From: Boswellia sacra
Lineage: Eukaryota > Streptophyta > Magnoliopsida > Sapindales > Burseraceae
Assembly: GCA_013180625.2 (NCBI GenBank)
Contig: SNVD02014099.1
Span: 434,001 to 498,000, forward strand
Length of the DNA: 64,000 nt
Reading direction: 5' to 3'
The notes under the pieces: generated by a model
What the model was told of the DNA's origin: nothing
The model's input: the letters and a program-made list of their open reading frames with translations, nothing else
Databases searched by the model: none
Translations under genes and position numbers: made by a program
Shown: piece after piece, positions 36,310-48,733 of the stretch
How positions within the stretch are numbered: the stretch's first letter is position 1
Layout: each line of letters opens with the position of its first letter

Positions 36310-37531
36310 AAATGGTGAGCTTGGATGTGTTGGTGACCCAAGAAAACTCGGACTAGGAAACGGTTCGGAGAAAAGTCAAGATGATGAGTTTGGTAAAGTT
36401 ACGTATACTGAGGGAAGATGCAATTTGGCGAAAACATTGCACTCGATGATTTCCAGTTGTTCCAAAGAACCAAGATTTCCGGCAGAAGTAGGAAACTCAC
36501 CTGTAAAATTAGCGTGAAAAAGATCTAGAAAGACCAACTTGGTATGGTTCCCAATCCCAATTGAAGATGGTATTGTTCCTGAAAACTGATAAACAAGTAG
36601 CAGTTAGTCTGAAAAGTGATAACCATGTAGCAGTTAGTCATATATATATATATATATGTCCACGTAGGATATAACCATTTAAGCTTTTTTATTGTATCTG
36701 GAATATTACCATAAAATCTTGTTTCATCAACGGCCAGTGCTGCAAGAGGGCTGCTTACAAATTCTGGCAGATATCCAGTGAGATTCGAGTTGCCCCTTAA
36801 GATAGCGCGTAAAGGTTAGGTAACTGGAAAATCTTTGTAGGGACTTCGCCTTGTAACTCACAGTGTTCGAGCGCTAAATTAGTCAAAGATGATAAGTTTG
36901 CCAAGATATGGGGCACGGAAGACGAAATCTTCACCTCACCAAGATGAAGCTCTTTCAAGTTTATTGACCTCTCAGATAGATGTTTCAGATTTGGCCTGTG
37001 GAGCTTTAACTTTTTGTTTCCAGATAAATCAAGGAACATCAACTTGGAGAGTCCCAGGATCCCTCCCGGTATTTGACCAGAAAAGAAAGAAGCAGAGAGG
37101 TTCAGATGTAACAATCCAGAAATATTAATGAATCCAGAAGGAATTTGAGATCCATTGAAGTTGTTGTCCGCAAGGCTAAGCCATTTGCGATGGACAAGGT
37201 GGAAAATACTGCTACTAGAATTGATGGAGCCATAGAGGCAGCTGCTACTAAAGTCAAGCCTAGTCGCATGACCAGTGTTCTTATTGCACTTGACGCCATC
37301 CCATGAGCAGCAATCAGTATCCAGCCTCCAGGATGCAACCTTGGCATAAGCAGAAGGGTACCCAGAAGCATATCTCCTAATGATAAGGCTTTGCTTGAAT
37401 TCCAATAAGGCAGAAAGCTTATCATTATGGGAAGCATAAAAATAGAGTGAGAAAAAGTAATATATATGGAATAAAGATGAGAGCATAAATGTTGAGAAAC
37501 AAAAGGATAAGGCCATAGTGTGTGTGATCAT
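36310..37531 (-). pseudogene. RLP pseudogene, N-terminal part (Cf-9-like)
   Basis: The minus-strand reading starts at ATG 37,531 (a second ATG is at 37,516). A hydrophobic signal peptide comes first, then the RLP N-terminal cap (ALLEFKQSL, then SWRLDTDCCSWDGVKCNK), then the first leucine-rich repeats (NNFNGSQIPSGF; FLDLSGNKKL). The frame breaks at about 36,800 after PNLYALS, and the reading continues in another frame with NSNLTGYLPEF. More repeats, with further breaks, reach 36,310. The CCSWDGV motif with the DKLSALLEFKQ start is typical of the Cf/RLP family. It is probably the beginning of the same original gene as 31,506-33,823. Confidence 0.85.
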
Positions 37532-40500
37532 TAACTTAGAGAAATGCAAGATGCGTGTGAAGAATATCTGTTTCTTTTTTATAGGCAGCTAGCAGACATC
37601 AAGATCACCGAGTTCGAATTATTCAAGATTTTGTTGTCTTCACAGGACTGGAATCTTGTCATATGTCGAGACAACAAACAACTTGGCATTGCGAGTCCCA
37701 CCAGGCAACAATTATTACTGTTTAAAGAATACAAACTGCTCACTGTAAAACAGTATCACAAATTATCGCTTAAAGTTCTGTAAAATTTGCTGTAAATTAT
37801 TTTCATCAATGTGCTTAATTTGACGTTAAATATTGGTTTTTGAGAAAGCATATAAAAATTTACAAATGAGCACTTCGAAAGAAATTGGTTCCATCTTTTA
37901 TGATTGTAAATTTGTAGTTAAGAAATGTGTATTATTGACAGGAATTATGCTTTTCAATTTTGATATCTCAAGTAATGTACCAAAATTTAAGAAGGGATCC
38001 AATTATATACTTCCAAATTAAGTTTATTATATTGTCACATGCATTATTCAATTACTGCCCACATTAATTCAACATCACATGACATTTACACATCAAGTCA
38101 CATTATTTGGGATATAAATATGTTGATCCATAATAGTATTTTTATAAACATGTTTACCTTTATGTAAGTTGATCTCTCTTGAGATTAATTTCTCTAAAAA
38201 TTAATCTCTTTTCTAGCTCCTTGAGGTTGTTTACTTCATTACCAAAGGATATTTTAGTCAACCTCTTATTTATTTCATAGGTGTATATAAAAGTAGTGTT
38301 TTATTTTTATAAATTATCAACTTTTTTTTTATTATTAAATGATTATTACATTATTTATATTAATTAATATAATTAAAATTTAAAATTAACTTATCCAATC
38401 AAATCATAATTTAGAGTTGTTGTTGTGCTATATGTTGTCCAAACAAAGAGAATTTAATAAAGTAAGGAGATGAGAATGTAGACAGCGCTTAAAGTTCTTA
38501 ATGTTTTCTCCCATCTTTACTATATCTTCGCCAACGTTAAAATTAATTTCCACGTTTCGAAACTTTAGAGACACCATGCTCGTGCAAATCTTTAATGGTT
38601 TAAAGGACTACATAAAAAACAAAAGCGTAAATCAATTAATATTCAGATAGTAAATTAAAATGGTGAAAAATTAACTCGTTGAGATTCTGTCTGAGTAATT
38701 AAAAATAAATAAACTAAAATGAAAACCCATACAGAAGGAACATGAAAATCAAACTGCCCACTCCACCCAGATATACTTTTCTTAAATTGAACTTTGACCC
38801 ATGTTTGGTGACGGAGTCTTTCTCCCACCTAGTCCCATTAGCCCCAAATTCTTGAGACAAACAGACCTTTATTCTTTATACAAATGCCATTGATTACCTG
38901 GCTGTGGCAGTTTTGCCCTTCGTGCTTTACACAAATGTCATTGATTGCCTTTACAAAATTGATAAACTAATCCTAAATTTTTGCCAACATATGCGGAACA
39001 TTCCAATTAGGTGTTGTTTATTTTTTATATAAAGTTTGGATTTCACATATACTCAATCATTCAAGATATTTAATATTTGGTATCCTAGTTAAAGTTTGAT
39101 CCTTATCTTTCTCATCCTCTTATGTCATTAAATTATCTGATCATAATTTAATTTTAATTTTGTCAAGATGATTTGTAATTTGTAAGTGTTTCTCTAGTAT
39201 GTAAAATATATTATGCTTAGAATACTTAATTAAGTCATTGTATATCAAATTAGTAGATTTTATGGTTTGTACTTTCTAAAAACAAATATGTTCTAACTTA
39301 AATGGCTTATTATCAAATCTTAAGAAAAGAAAAACAAACATATATATGATTCATACTTCTATTTGCTAACATGTTAGGCTTAGGGGAATTGGAAGTCTGA
39401 AAGAAAATGAATGTCAGTCAAATATATATGTCAAAGTATTGATTCAAGATATTTCAATTTTAGATGTTATTTTAAAAAATAAAGTCACTTAGATTCATGT
39501 ATTCATAACTAATTCGTATTCACTCAAATAAAGATCTATTCAAATTTAATTAGATGTTAATTAATCTTATCTCTAAATGGGAAGGTTACTTTATAAAAAA
39601 TTACTAATTACTTAATTTATAGTTATCACTACTTAAATATTGATTCAAAAGTTTGAGTCAACTCTCGTTCATGAGTCAAGCTGATCATGTGGCATAGTTT
39701 AAGTCAAATTCTAATTTTAATTAGGAGATCTACCATTAAAATTATGATTCTTTTTAGTTATAAACAGATTTGTTATCATTTTTTATTATCAATGGATTAT
39801 TAATAGAATTTGAAAAAATCCTTCGAAAGTTCTCTTTGTGGTGGATACGACATACCCATAATAATAATGTTAATAATATCATGCTTCTGCGCATATATAC
39901 TATGCATGTAGTATTTATCAGCATGCACGAAAGATATCATATACATACATGATCACAATTCACAAATCATCACTTGGTAGGTCCATGATGATAATTATTG
40001 ATCCTGGAGTTCTTAAGTCAATGAATCATTCCATGAAGTGAACTATTTTTTCATGAAGAATACTGCTTAACATTCATACAGAACTTTGTCTTGCGAACTA
40101 TTTTGCATTGGGTCTTAGTCAATAAAGCAGCTATTTTGTCAGGTAACTGGCAAACGTACGTGAGACACGTTCATGATTTTTAGTTCATTACCTTATTAAC
40201 GTCAATGAATCGGTCCATCCGTCCACACGTTTATCAGACACGAAATGTTCTTTCTTTAATGCTAGTCGTTAAAATGTCCTTTTATGCATGTCAATTGTGA
40301 GGTTTAATTTCCTTCTCGCATCTCAGTCTACGTCCTTTCTCCTTCCCCCTTCATTGCAAGTCGTTCTTTCACACGGGCCAACTTGAATTTGCTTGGACGT
40401 CTTAGTCTTTGTTGTAGCCACATGTTTTTTCTAAGCGAAGTTAATTTAATAGTGCCTACGCGGGAGAAATGGTCCAAAGATTAATGAAACAGGATTAATT

Positions 40501-40600
40501 GGACAACTTCCTTATCTCATAATAAATTTAATTAAAATTTATGTTAATAAGACTTATAATTAAGTCATTGCCAATACGACAAATTTATCTTCTTCGCAAT
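37532..40600. other. Intergenic DNA, no gene
   Basis: AT-rich, without recognised coding sequence. It contains the left copy of an old direct repeat (38,560-38,770). The promoter region of the RLP remains would be at about 37,532-37,800. Confidence 0.5.
38560..38770 (+). repeat. Direct duplication, left copy
   Basis: Shares CTCGTGCAAATCTTT, ATGGTTTAAAG, GCGTAAATCAATTA and GTCAAACTGCC-like stretches with 40,610-41,260 in the same order. The copies are clearly diverged. This copy lacks the solo LTR found in the other and so shows the empty site. Confidence 0.65.
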
Positions 40601-40609
40601 TTGAATCCT

Positions 40610-41260
40610 TGTCCATGTGTCGGAACTTTCAAAGACCATACTCGTGCAAATCTTTTGTTATAAATACACATTTGTAACTATAGATTGCAATATTAAAAAG
40701 AAATATTGGTAGAGAGCTGATAACCATTAGTAAAGAGTTATAATGTTAATGAAGAGTTGTAATCATTGATTGAAGAGTTACAACTCAGATTACAGAGAAT
40801 TTAATATTAGACACTGTAACTCAGTACGTTGAGAGTTTAGATAGTGTACTATAAATAGGACACTGAAGTTTCATACTCTTTTTTTTCCAACTTTTCGCTC
40901 TTACAAGTATATCTCTTAATCCCTAAAACAACGTTGAGTCTTATTTTTATAGTCATATATAATTTCCTAAAGGAGTTTTTTGGAAATACTTCAATACTTT
41001 TAGGGGTGGGGGAAAATAAAGCCTTAAGAAATGTTTTACAGTACCCAAAACTATTAGTCTGACATATTTTGCTTTTGCCTCTGCCTCAACAATCTTTTAT
41101 GGTTTAAAGAACTAAATAAAAAACAGAAGCGTAAATCAATTAGTATTCAGCTAACAAATTAATAGTGAACAAATTAACTTGTTGAGACTCTGTCTAGTGT
41201 TAAAAAAAAAAAAAATCCACATAGAAGGAAAGCAACAGTGAAAGTCAAACTGCCTATGCC
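40610..41260 (+). repeat. Direct duplication, right copy (split by a solo LTR)
   Basis: Matches 38,560-38,770 on both sides of a 436-bp insertion, and ends just before the Harbinger-like element at 41,274. Confidence 0.6.
40656..41091 (+). mobile_element. Solo LTR
   Basis: TGTTATAAAT...CCTCAACA, 436 bases, with ATCTTT on both sides (40,650-40,655 and 41,092-41,097). The related copy at 38,590 has CAAATCTTTAATGG without the insertion. Inside lie a TATA-like CTATAAATAGG and an AATAAA, as in an LTR promoter and poly(A) site. A 6-bp duplication is one more than usual; a 5-bp reading is possible if the first T belongs to the element. Confidence 0.65.
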
Positions 41261-41273
41261 ACTGAGACCTTTA

Positions 41274-42720
41274 GGGCCATTTGGAAGTCTGGATTGGATT
41301 AGACTGGACTGAAAGTGGGAATAGGATTGGGATTGGGATTGGACTGGACTGGAGTATATATAGTATTATCTTTTGTTTGGTACAACAGGGACTGAACTAT
41401 TTGTAATCTTATCCCATGTTTGGTATTTATATTCAAATAACAAAACTTTTATTATTGACAACTTAAATTTTTTTCTTTTTCTTTATTATATATGTAAAAA
41501 ATTATACAAATAAAATAAAACACATACAAACTCAATTTTTAAAATATAAATTTAAAACAAAATATATTTATATCTACTTTAAAAATATATAAATAAAAAA
41601 TATACAAAATTACGAGAGAATTTTTCGCTTCAAAATTTTAATGACAGGAACTTATTTATTTACTTAACATTTCACTAGGTAATAACAAATTCAACTGCCC
41701 AAATGATCCCATTCAAGTCTAAAACAAAAAAAGTGCAACAATTCTACCATAAACACAGCCGACACAATTACTAAAGTGAGTCAAAAGAGAAATTAGTACT
41801 TTCAATAAATAAATGAGCATGAAAAAGACAAAAGTTTGTGCTTGCTCATTTCATATAAAGCATTCTGGACACCTGAGCCTCTGCAACTTTCTTCAAATGA
41901 ATCATTACTTACATGCTCAATTTTTCTTCAAAGAAATTTTAATTTAACCCACCATTCCTTGTAATTTCAGGTATGCAAATGTTATCCGTTGGCTATTTGA
42001 GAACAGCAGCAAAACTTAATAAATTGCTTTCCTGAAAAGTTTTTGGTATCTTTTGAGCCTTCAATGCTTTCTTTTTCTTTAGATTAGCTTTATTATATAC
42101 GGTGAGTGTTTGAGATCTTGACAAAACATCACAATTTATCAAAAGAAATTTACAAACCCCAGAAGCCGAAACATCACAAAACCAAGAATCCAGATGCCAA
42201 AATCGCACCAAAACATCCCAAAACAAAGAAATCAACTAAAGAAACAAAGAAAGAAAGTGAAGAAGTACCTGATCCAAGTTGCCCACAGCTTAAAATGACA
42301 ATAGCCAAAACCCTGCCTCGAAAGAAAAACAAGTAAAATCTGAAAAAAAATTGAAAAAAAAATAAAGAAATTATTAAGATAATAGATATAATCTAGTGGG
42401 TGAAAGAAAATTGAGAGAAAAAGAGAGAGGGAGTAAAATTTCTGATTCTTTACCTGAGTTCTAGTCCAAAGAGAAGATGGCTTTCTGACTTAGGTTGAGG
42501 AGGAGAAAGCAGAGAGAAGCACAAACCTTATGTCTTAATTAGTCCCCGTCCCAAGCTGTCCCATGGTGGAGAACGAGACTACATAGTCCTGGAAATTTGG
42601 ACTTATTTTACTGTTAAGATTAATAAACACAACCCATATAAATTATCAAACATGGGTCCAAGATTATTAATCCTTATCTGTTATCCAGTCTCATGCTAAG
42701 CCAGTCTTCCAAACGGGCCC
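41274..42720. mobile_element. PIF/Harbinger-like non-autonomous element
   Basis: The left end GGGCCATTTGGAAGTCTGG and right end CCAGTCTTCCAAACGGGCCC are inverted repeats with one or two mismatches. TTA lies on both sides (41,271-41,273 and 42,721-42,723), the 3-bp target of PIF/Harbinger elements. Left subterminal repeats of GGATTGG and GGACTGGACTGG are present. At 1447 bases it is larger than a typical MITE. The inside has lysine-rich open frames at 42,106-42,336, but no DDE transposase or Myb-like protein is recognisable. Confidence 0.8.
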
Positions 42721-42723
42721 TTA

Positions 42724-43420
42724 AAGCTTACGTTATGACCATTGCGCTTTGTGGGCTTCTGGCCCTGGTCACATTTATATGACCTTGGGTCTTCGGAAAC
42801 TTAAATATTGTAAATTCTGGTAGAGAAATTATAAATTTTTCTTTAAATCGCATGAATTATTGTTCATGTAATATATATTTTATTAAATCTATCATCAAAG
42901 TCTAGCTTTTTTTTATTTTTTTACTTTTACAATTAGTTTTGTTACAAGATTTGACAAACCATTAGGATATGATACCTTGCTTTTAGAGATTTATTTAAAT
43001 AAAATAAAATTATAAAATCGTTGCAACCACATTTGCTGTCGATATTTATTTTTACTCCAACATACTATGTCTCTATTACTTACTCCGCGCACTAAATCTT
43101 TTGTTGAGGAATTGAGAGTCCAACTCAAAAGACTAGTCTTTTGAATAGAGGGATCAATCCTTTTTATAACTCAAGAATCCCCCTTATAACTATTTTAATA
43201 TGAGAGATTTCTTGGTAATTCCCCTCCCGAACTAATCAACGAACTAAACCCTTTGTTGAGGAACTGTTCTCCAATCTAAAAGACTAGCCTTTGGGTGGAA
43301 GGACCGATTCTCTATATAACTTAATACCTTCACTTACAACTATTTAATATGTGAGACTTCCTAGCAATCCTCTCTCGAACAAGACACATGGTAAGAGTTC
43401 AAAGACCCAAATTCTGACAT
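42724..43420. other. Intergenic DNA with a 151-bp tandem repeat
   Basis: Two imperfect units (43,090-43,240 and 43,241-43,390) share CTAAA-CTTTTGTTGAGGAA, AAAAGACTAG, TAACT and TATTTAATATG-like parts in order. No gene is seen. Confidence 0.6.
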
Positions 43421-43581
43421 CACTACAGAAAAGCAAGGTATATAGTGCGCCCTTTTGAGGTGGTTTTTAAAAATTGCTGTAAAAGGTAGTTGAGGAAACA
43501 CATTTATGGCGGTTTATTAAACTGCCATATAAAGGGTCTTAAAAATTTTCCAAATCCATCTAACCCTAATTGCAAATTTCA

Positions 43582-43872
43582 CGTTTTTTTTCTCTTGGTC
43601 TCCCTTTGCGTCTCTCTCTAGCGTAGAATCGACCACCCCCAAGCTATTTTTATCTGCCGCCACTGCTGTTACCTCCATTGCTCCTACAACTGCCATTGTA
43701 TCCGCCATCGCTTTTGCATGATAGAGCCTTTTTTTCTCTCGATCTCCCTCCGCATCTCTCTCTACCGTAAAATCAACTGCCCCTATGCTGTTTTTATCCG
43801 CTGCCACTACTGTTACCTCCATTGCTCTTGCAGCTACCATTGTATCCGCCATCGCTTCTGCGTAACAGAGCC
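43582..43872 (+). repeat. 145-bp tandem duplication
   Basis: Two units share CTCTCTCT, GCTGTTTTTATC-like, CTGTTACCTCCATTGCTC and CATTGTATCCGCCATCGCTT in order. They read as an open frame on the minus strand, but the repeat itself explains that. Confidence 0.75.
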
Positions 43873-44359
43873 TCATTGATAGTTAAGCCGTGTTATGTGT
43901 GGGTTTGATTTGAGAAGTTAAGTCTTTGGTTTTTTTTGATTGGGTGTGCAATTTGTGGTGTGTTGTGTAGTGTGTCATTGGGTGGTTTTTGGTTAATTTT
44001 TGTTGATTGGTGCGTGATTTTGTGGATTGTGTGGAGTGGTTTTTCGATTGGGTGTGTGATTGATCAATTGGGAAATTTTTTCAATTTAATTTCCCGCCTC
44101 TTCTTGCTTCTCGATCACTTCATGGTGCCAATTTACTACATTTCTTAATCCAGTCGCTTCTCAATCGCTTCTATATTAGCTCTTACTCTCATAATATCAG
44201 TCTCTCAATCTCAGGTATGCTGTTGTCTCTTATATGGGTGATTTGTTGATATTCTAAGTTATTTTATGTTATGCTTTGTTTCTCAGGTATGGTTATAATT
44301 GTTGATTTCTATGTTTCAATTTGTTTCTCTTGATGCAAGTGCCAATTGTGGAGTTTTCG

Positions 44360-44363
<4 letters not shown>

Positions 44364-44392
<29 letters not shown>
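44364..44392 (+). repeat. (CT)n microsatellite
   Basis: About 14 CT units without interruption, inside the leader-like part of the outer CACTA end. Confidence 0.9.
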
Positions 44393-44395
<3 letters not shown>

Positions 44396-45789
44396 AATGG
44401 AATCTCTCCAGAACCTTTTGTGGAGTTTCATTTCTTCGGATTTTGTGATTTATTGCTCTACTTCTCCTCTTCTCTATTCAGCTTCTCTGTTCATAACAAC
44501 AGCCTCAACTCAACTCTTGTATATTTTTCATAACAAAGCTCCAAGTATTAGCTCTTTCACGTCCTAACGTAGCTTGCAAAGCTTGAAAATTTTCAACAAA
44601 GGTCAGTTTTTGTCTTAAGTATTATTTGTTATGTATGTGTTTCTGTGATTACTTGTAATCGCTGTTTTGCTTTCACTTTTAGCTTTTTGATTGTTTCACC
44701 GTTGTTGCAGAGGTAAAGCTTTGCTGACATAGCGTCTCTGTTTCTTTTTTTTGGTGATTGTTACAATTGGGCAAGAGCTTCAGCTTTGGAATATATAGTG
44801 AATAAATGACCTTTTACCCCAAAGCTTGACCACAAAGATACCAATCAAAAGACACCAATTATTATTATTATTATTTTGCAATTTACATTGAAATCCTTGT
44901 TTATTTATGCTTTGTTTGTGTTTGAAGAAAGTTGAGAAAGGGTTTGAAAGATTCCAAATATACTTTTCTCACTTTTTGGTTATCAAGAATTTGGCAAAAG
45001 ACATCCCGTTTCTTTTTTGACTTTCTAAACTTTTTTTTTGTGCTTCAGAATTTTTGATGCCAAGTTAAAAGTTGTATTCCTTTCTGTAAAGAATCTGTGC
45101 TTTTGGATCATCTGCGTTAAAAGGATTCTGATTTGGCTGCTCTATTAGTTTTTGATTTAAGGGTTTCGTTGATCAGGGTCTCTGCCTTCTTAGAGCACTC
45201 AACTTAGGAGGCTTATATTTCGAGTTTCTTGCTCTAATGATTGACTACGATACAGTATTGGAAACTAGAAGAATATAAGTGTGAATTAAATTGAGATGGT
45301 AATGTTGCTTGACAGAGATGATGTCTTTACTCTTTCTTAACTTAGGTGGCAAACAGGGGTCGAATTATTCCACTTTAAAATTGTTAAAATAGATTGAATT
45401 TGGAAGTTGTTGACTGCTTAATTTGGAATTTAAGAATTGTACCTACAACTTGAATTATGGAATATTGAAGGTACACGTAGCTTATTCTATAAGCATATGG
45501 TTATATTTTAGTAACGACATGTTCTGTTGTAGTTGTTTTTATAAATTAAGCATATTCCTACTGAGTACAAATTTCACTGATTTAAAGCATGCACTCTTTA
45601 GCACACTTCAAATATGCAAATATTAAATGTAGAATTATAGTTGTTGCCAAGGAGTAGTTTTGTCAATTGTGTATAAAGAAGCTCATTCATGAGTGAATAT
45701 TGATCAAGTATGAGGAGTTAAATTAGATTATTTCATTGTAATGACAACTTAAAATGATGAGACTATTATATCTCCCCATCAAATAGCAC

Positions 45790-48688
45790 TACAAGAAATT
45801 TTTACATATTTGACGCATTTATTTTGTTTATTTGAGGGTTTCCTTAAAACTCAGTCAAATATAATACAACTTTAGAAAGTCAACCCGCCTTTACACTTAT
45901 TTGACACTATTATAATTTAACTAAATTACAAATTTGCCATTTTATATAAATACTCATTCCCTCCCTGATTTTCGGCATTTTCCTCTTAGAATTTGCCCTA
46001 GCCGCTGTCTCCTTATCTATTCCGCCCTCTCTGCATCTTCTATTTTGCTAGAAATCACTTGTCCCCTCCCTCCCTTCCTCTATTAAGTGATTGAATCATC
46101 AATAATTCTCTCACATCCTTGTCGATTTGTGTCCTCCCTCACTCAGTCCATCGCCCCCTCACTCAATCCGTCGCCCCCTCCCTCACTCCCTCAATCTGTT
46201 GCTTCATTAGCCATCGATTTGTCACTCATGCATCATTGATATCCCTTAGCATCTCTCATAGTCACCGATTTCTCACCTCTGGTAAGTTGCTAATTGTTAT
46301 TTATGGGTAAGTTTATATTTTCTCTATCTATATGTTATTGATCTCACTGATTCACTCAATGATTCACTTAGTCACTTCCTTCCTCACTTGATTTCTTTAC
46401 TCTTTTAGTCCCTCGGTTGCAGCAGGTCACTGATTTCTTCATTCACTGCCTCAGTTTCACTCCATCACTTTCTCTCTGAAGTTCATCTAAGTTTGTTAAA
46501 ATTCCTCTCCTCTCGTCTCTCTTTATCACTCTTCTCTTTGATTTCTTGTTTGATTTCTCAAGTTCACTGGATAATCTATTTGATTTCTCATCTATTTTTT
46601 GTTTTCGATGGTATTTTTTTTTGGTGGAGAGGTGACTATTTTTGTGAGCACGAGGGCAGGGGTTGCTTCTTTGAACGGGTTCATGCTTTGAATAGGGGCT
46701 GGGTTTTTTTGTTTTGGGTTTCTTTGTTTTTTAATGCTTTGGATGGGGGCAGGGAGTTTCTTTGTTTATGTATGCAATATCTCAAATTTTTTATGGGCAT
46801 ATATAAAATCAGTTTGTAAAATCAGTTTATAAAATCAAATCTTTTTTTTCTTGTAGCACAAGATTGATCACACAATCTCTATCTTTGGCTTACAGATCTG
46901 AGAGAGCTTTGATACTCATTATAGAATTCAATCTTCACACTCTCTCTGTCGAAGCTCACTGTCATTATCCGGCCATCAAGGACGGCACAGAACAAGCAAT
47001 TCTAAAGGTAAAAATTTAATTTTTGAGCCTTTTTACTCATATTTTTTTCTTTTCTATTGAATTGTTTACTCTTTTCTTAGCTTGATACAGTCACGTGATT
47101 CACTTGCCCTTTGGTTTATTTCAAAATTGAATGAAGTTTTAGTGTTATTGCAATATAAAGTCACAACATGGGATTATTTCTAATGGCTTGTGAAGTTAGA
47201 ATGTGAAACTTAGTGTTATTGGACTTTCTTGTATACAAAAGGTTATATCTTATTATGAAGTTGCCTAGTAGCACTGAAGGAGATTATTTCTATTTCAAAA
47301 AATGTAAGTTGATACTTAGATTTCTAAGAATGCTGATGTGTTTGTTGTATATTTCTGTGATGTGTTTGTTGTATATTTCTGTGGATTTTTTCTTTGCTTA
47401 GTCACTCAATTGTAAATTACTCTTTCCATATGCAAACATTAAAGTACATATGGTTTCTTATAAAATTTAGTGGGACATGGATTATGATATAAATCCATGG
47501 TTTTATTTCTACTCTTGGGTATGAAAGTCTTTCTAATTTGCTGCAGCTGTATGAATATATGCCATTTCACCTAATCAAAATTTGTGTATATATAGCTATA
47601 TATAGCTCTTGACCTGACTGAAGTACATATGATTTCTCACGGTAAAAGATAAAGAAAAATAAAAGCAATTAGAGTATTTTTTTTTAATGAAAGTTTACTT
47701 AACTAATGAGTGTTTTTTTTTTTCTCTTGAATGTATTTGCTGCAGAGTACATATAAATGTATTTTTATATGCCATAAAGGTGTTGACCTTGGAGTATGTA
47801 CCAGGTTTTATTCTAATCCAAAACTTTATTTATTTGTTCTTTTGTTGGATTTAAAAGGTGAATTAGGAAGCCAAACAAGCTAAGTCTAGCAGTAGCAATA
47901 GATTGTACAATGGTAATATTGATATGAGATTGTTACTTTTGTATCAAGCATTAAGATCAATGAGTTGGATATACTAAATTTATGGAGTTTTGGCCATTCT
48001 CAAATTGCTTCGTGTGCAATTGAATCACACTTGATTCGAGTAATTAATATTACACTCGTTGAATATCAATTTATGCTACTTGCTATTCCTATGTATGAAA
48101 TAATTAGGCAAAATTAATATATTGATTGCATGCATTAAAATAAATCAAATTAATTAGAATTTATTTATTATATAAATAGTTTATGGCTCACATAATAGTT
48201 AATGGTTCTAAAACAGTACTTTTTATGTTTTATCACTAGCATGAATAGTTCTACTTTATGTAGGAGCATGAGCTATTAGTATGGTGGAGTGTTGACTTCC
48301 ATAACTGCTATTACATTCGTTCCCATTCATACAACTTTCTTGATGCTGTGATAATAACTATGATAGTGGTTATTCACCAAAAACCATATCCATTTCATAT
48401 CCTCAAAAAAGCTGAATGGTTTATTACACATACGCAAACAGGCAGTAGGTTGCATTACCTGCACAAGTCTCAATGGAGATTACGATAAGAATTTGTCCCA
48501 TTTACGCCCATTTGTTGGTCAAGGGTGGTTGATTCAAGGACAATTAATTTCTTAAATGGTAGTTAGTTATGTACTGAACAAATTTGAAGATATGTGTTTG
48601 CAAATGGTAGTCATCTTTTAAATTTTTTAGTGAAGATTCTTAACATTTTGTTATATGATTCATATTGAAAAGTCAATTCCTAATCTAC

Positions 48689-48733
<45 letters not shown>

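Larger units (their letters stand above)
43421..45786 (+). mobile_element. Left end of an outer CACTA transposon
   Basis: The sequence starts CACTACAGAAAAGC, a CACTA terminal repeat, followed by subterminal GGCGGTTTATTAAACTGCC, itself an inverted pair as in many plant CACTA ends. Next comes CT-rich leader-like DNA with a 145-bp tandem repeat (43,582-43,726 and 43,727-43,872) and a CT microsatellite. The matching right end is not in the window. The 17.4-kb element starts at 45,787 and so probably inserted into this one, or this end is a truncated relic. Confidence 0.6.

Noticed and set aside
43517..43876. A 119-codon minus-strand frame with repeated MADTM and AMEVT motifs
   Set aside because: It is explained by the 145-bp tandem duplication. 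No homologue is recognised and it lies in transposon leader DNA.
43421..45786. A complete small CACTA element between 43,421 and 45,787
   Set aside because: No reverse-complement end (TTTTCTGTAGTG) occurs before 45,787. TGTAGTG at about 43,967 lacks the matching flank, and the two left ends belong to different sequence types.
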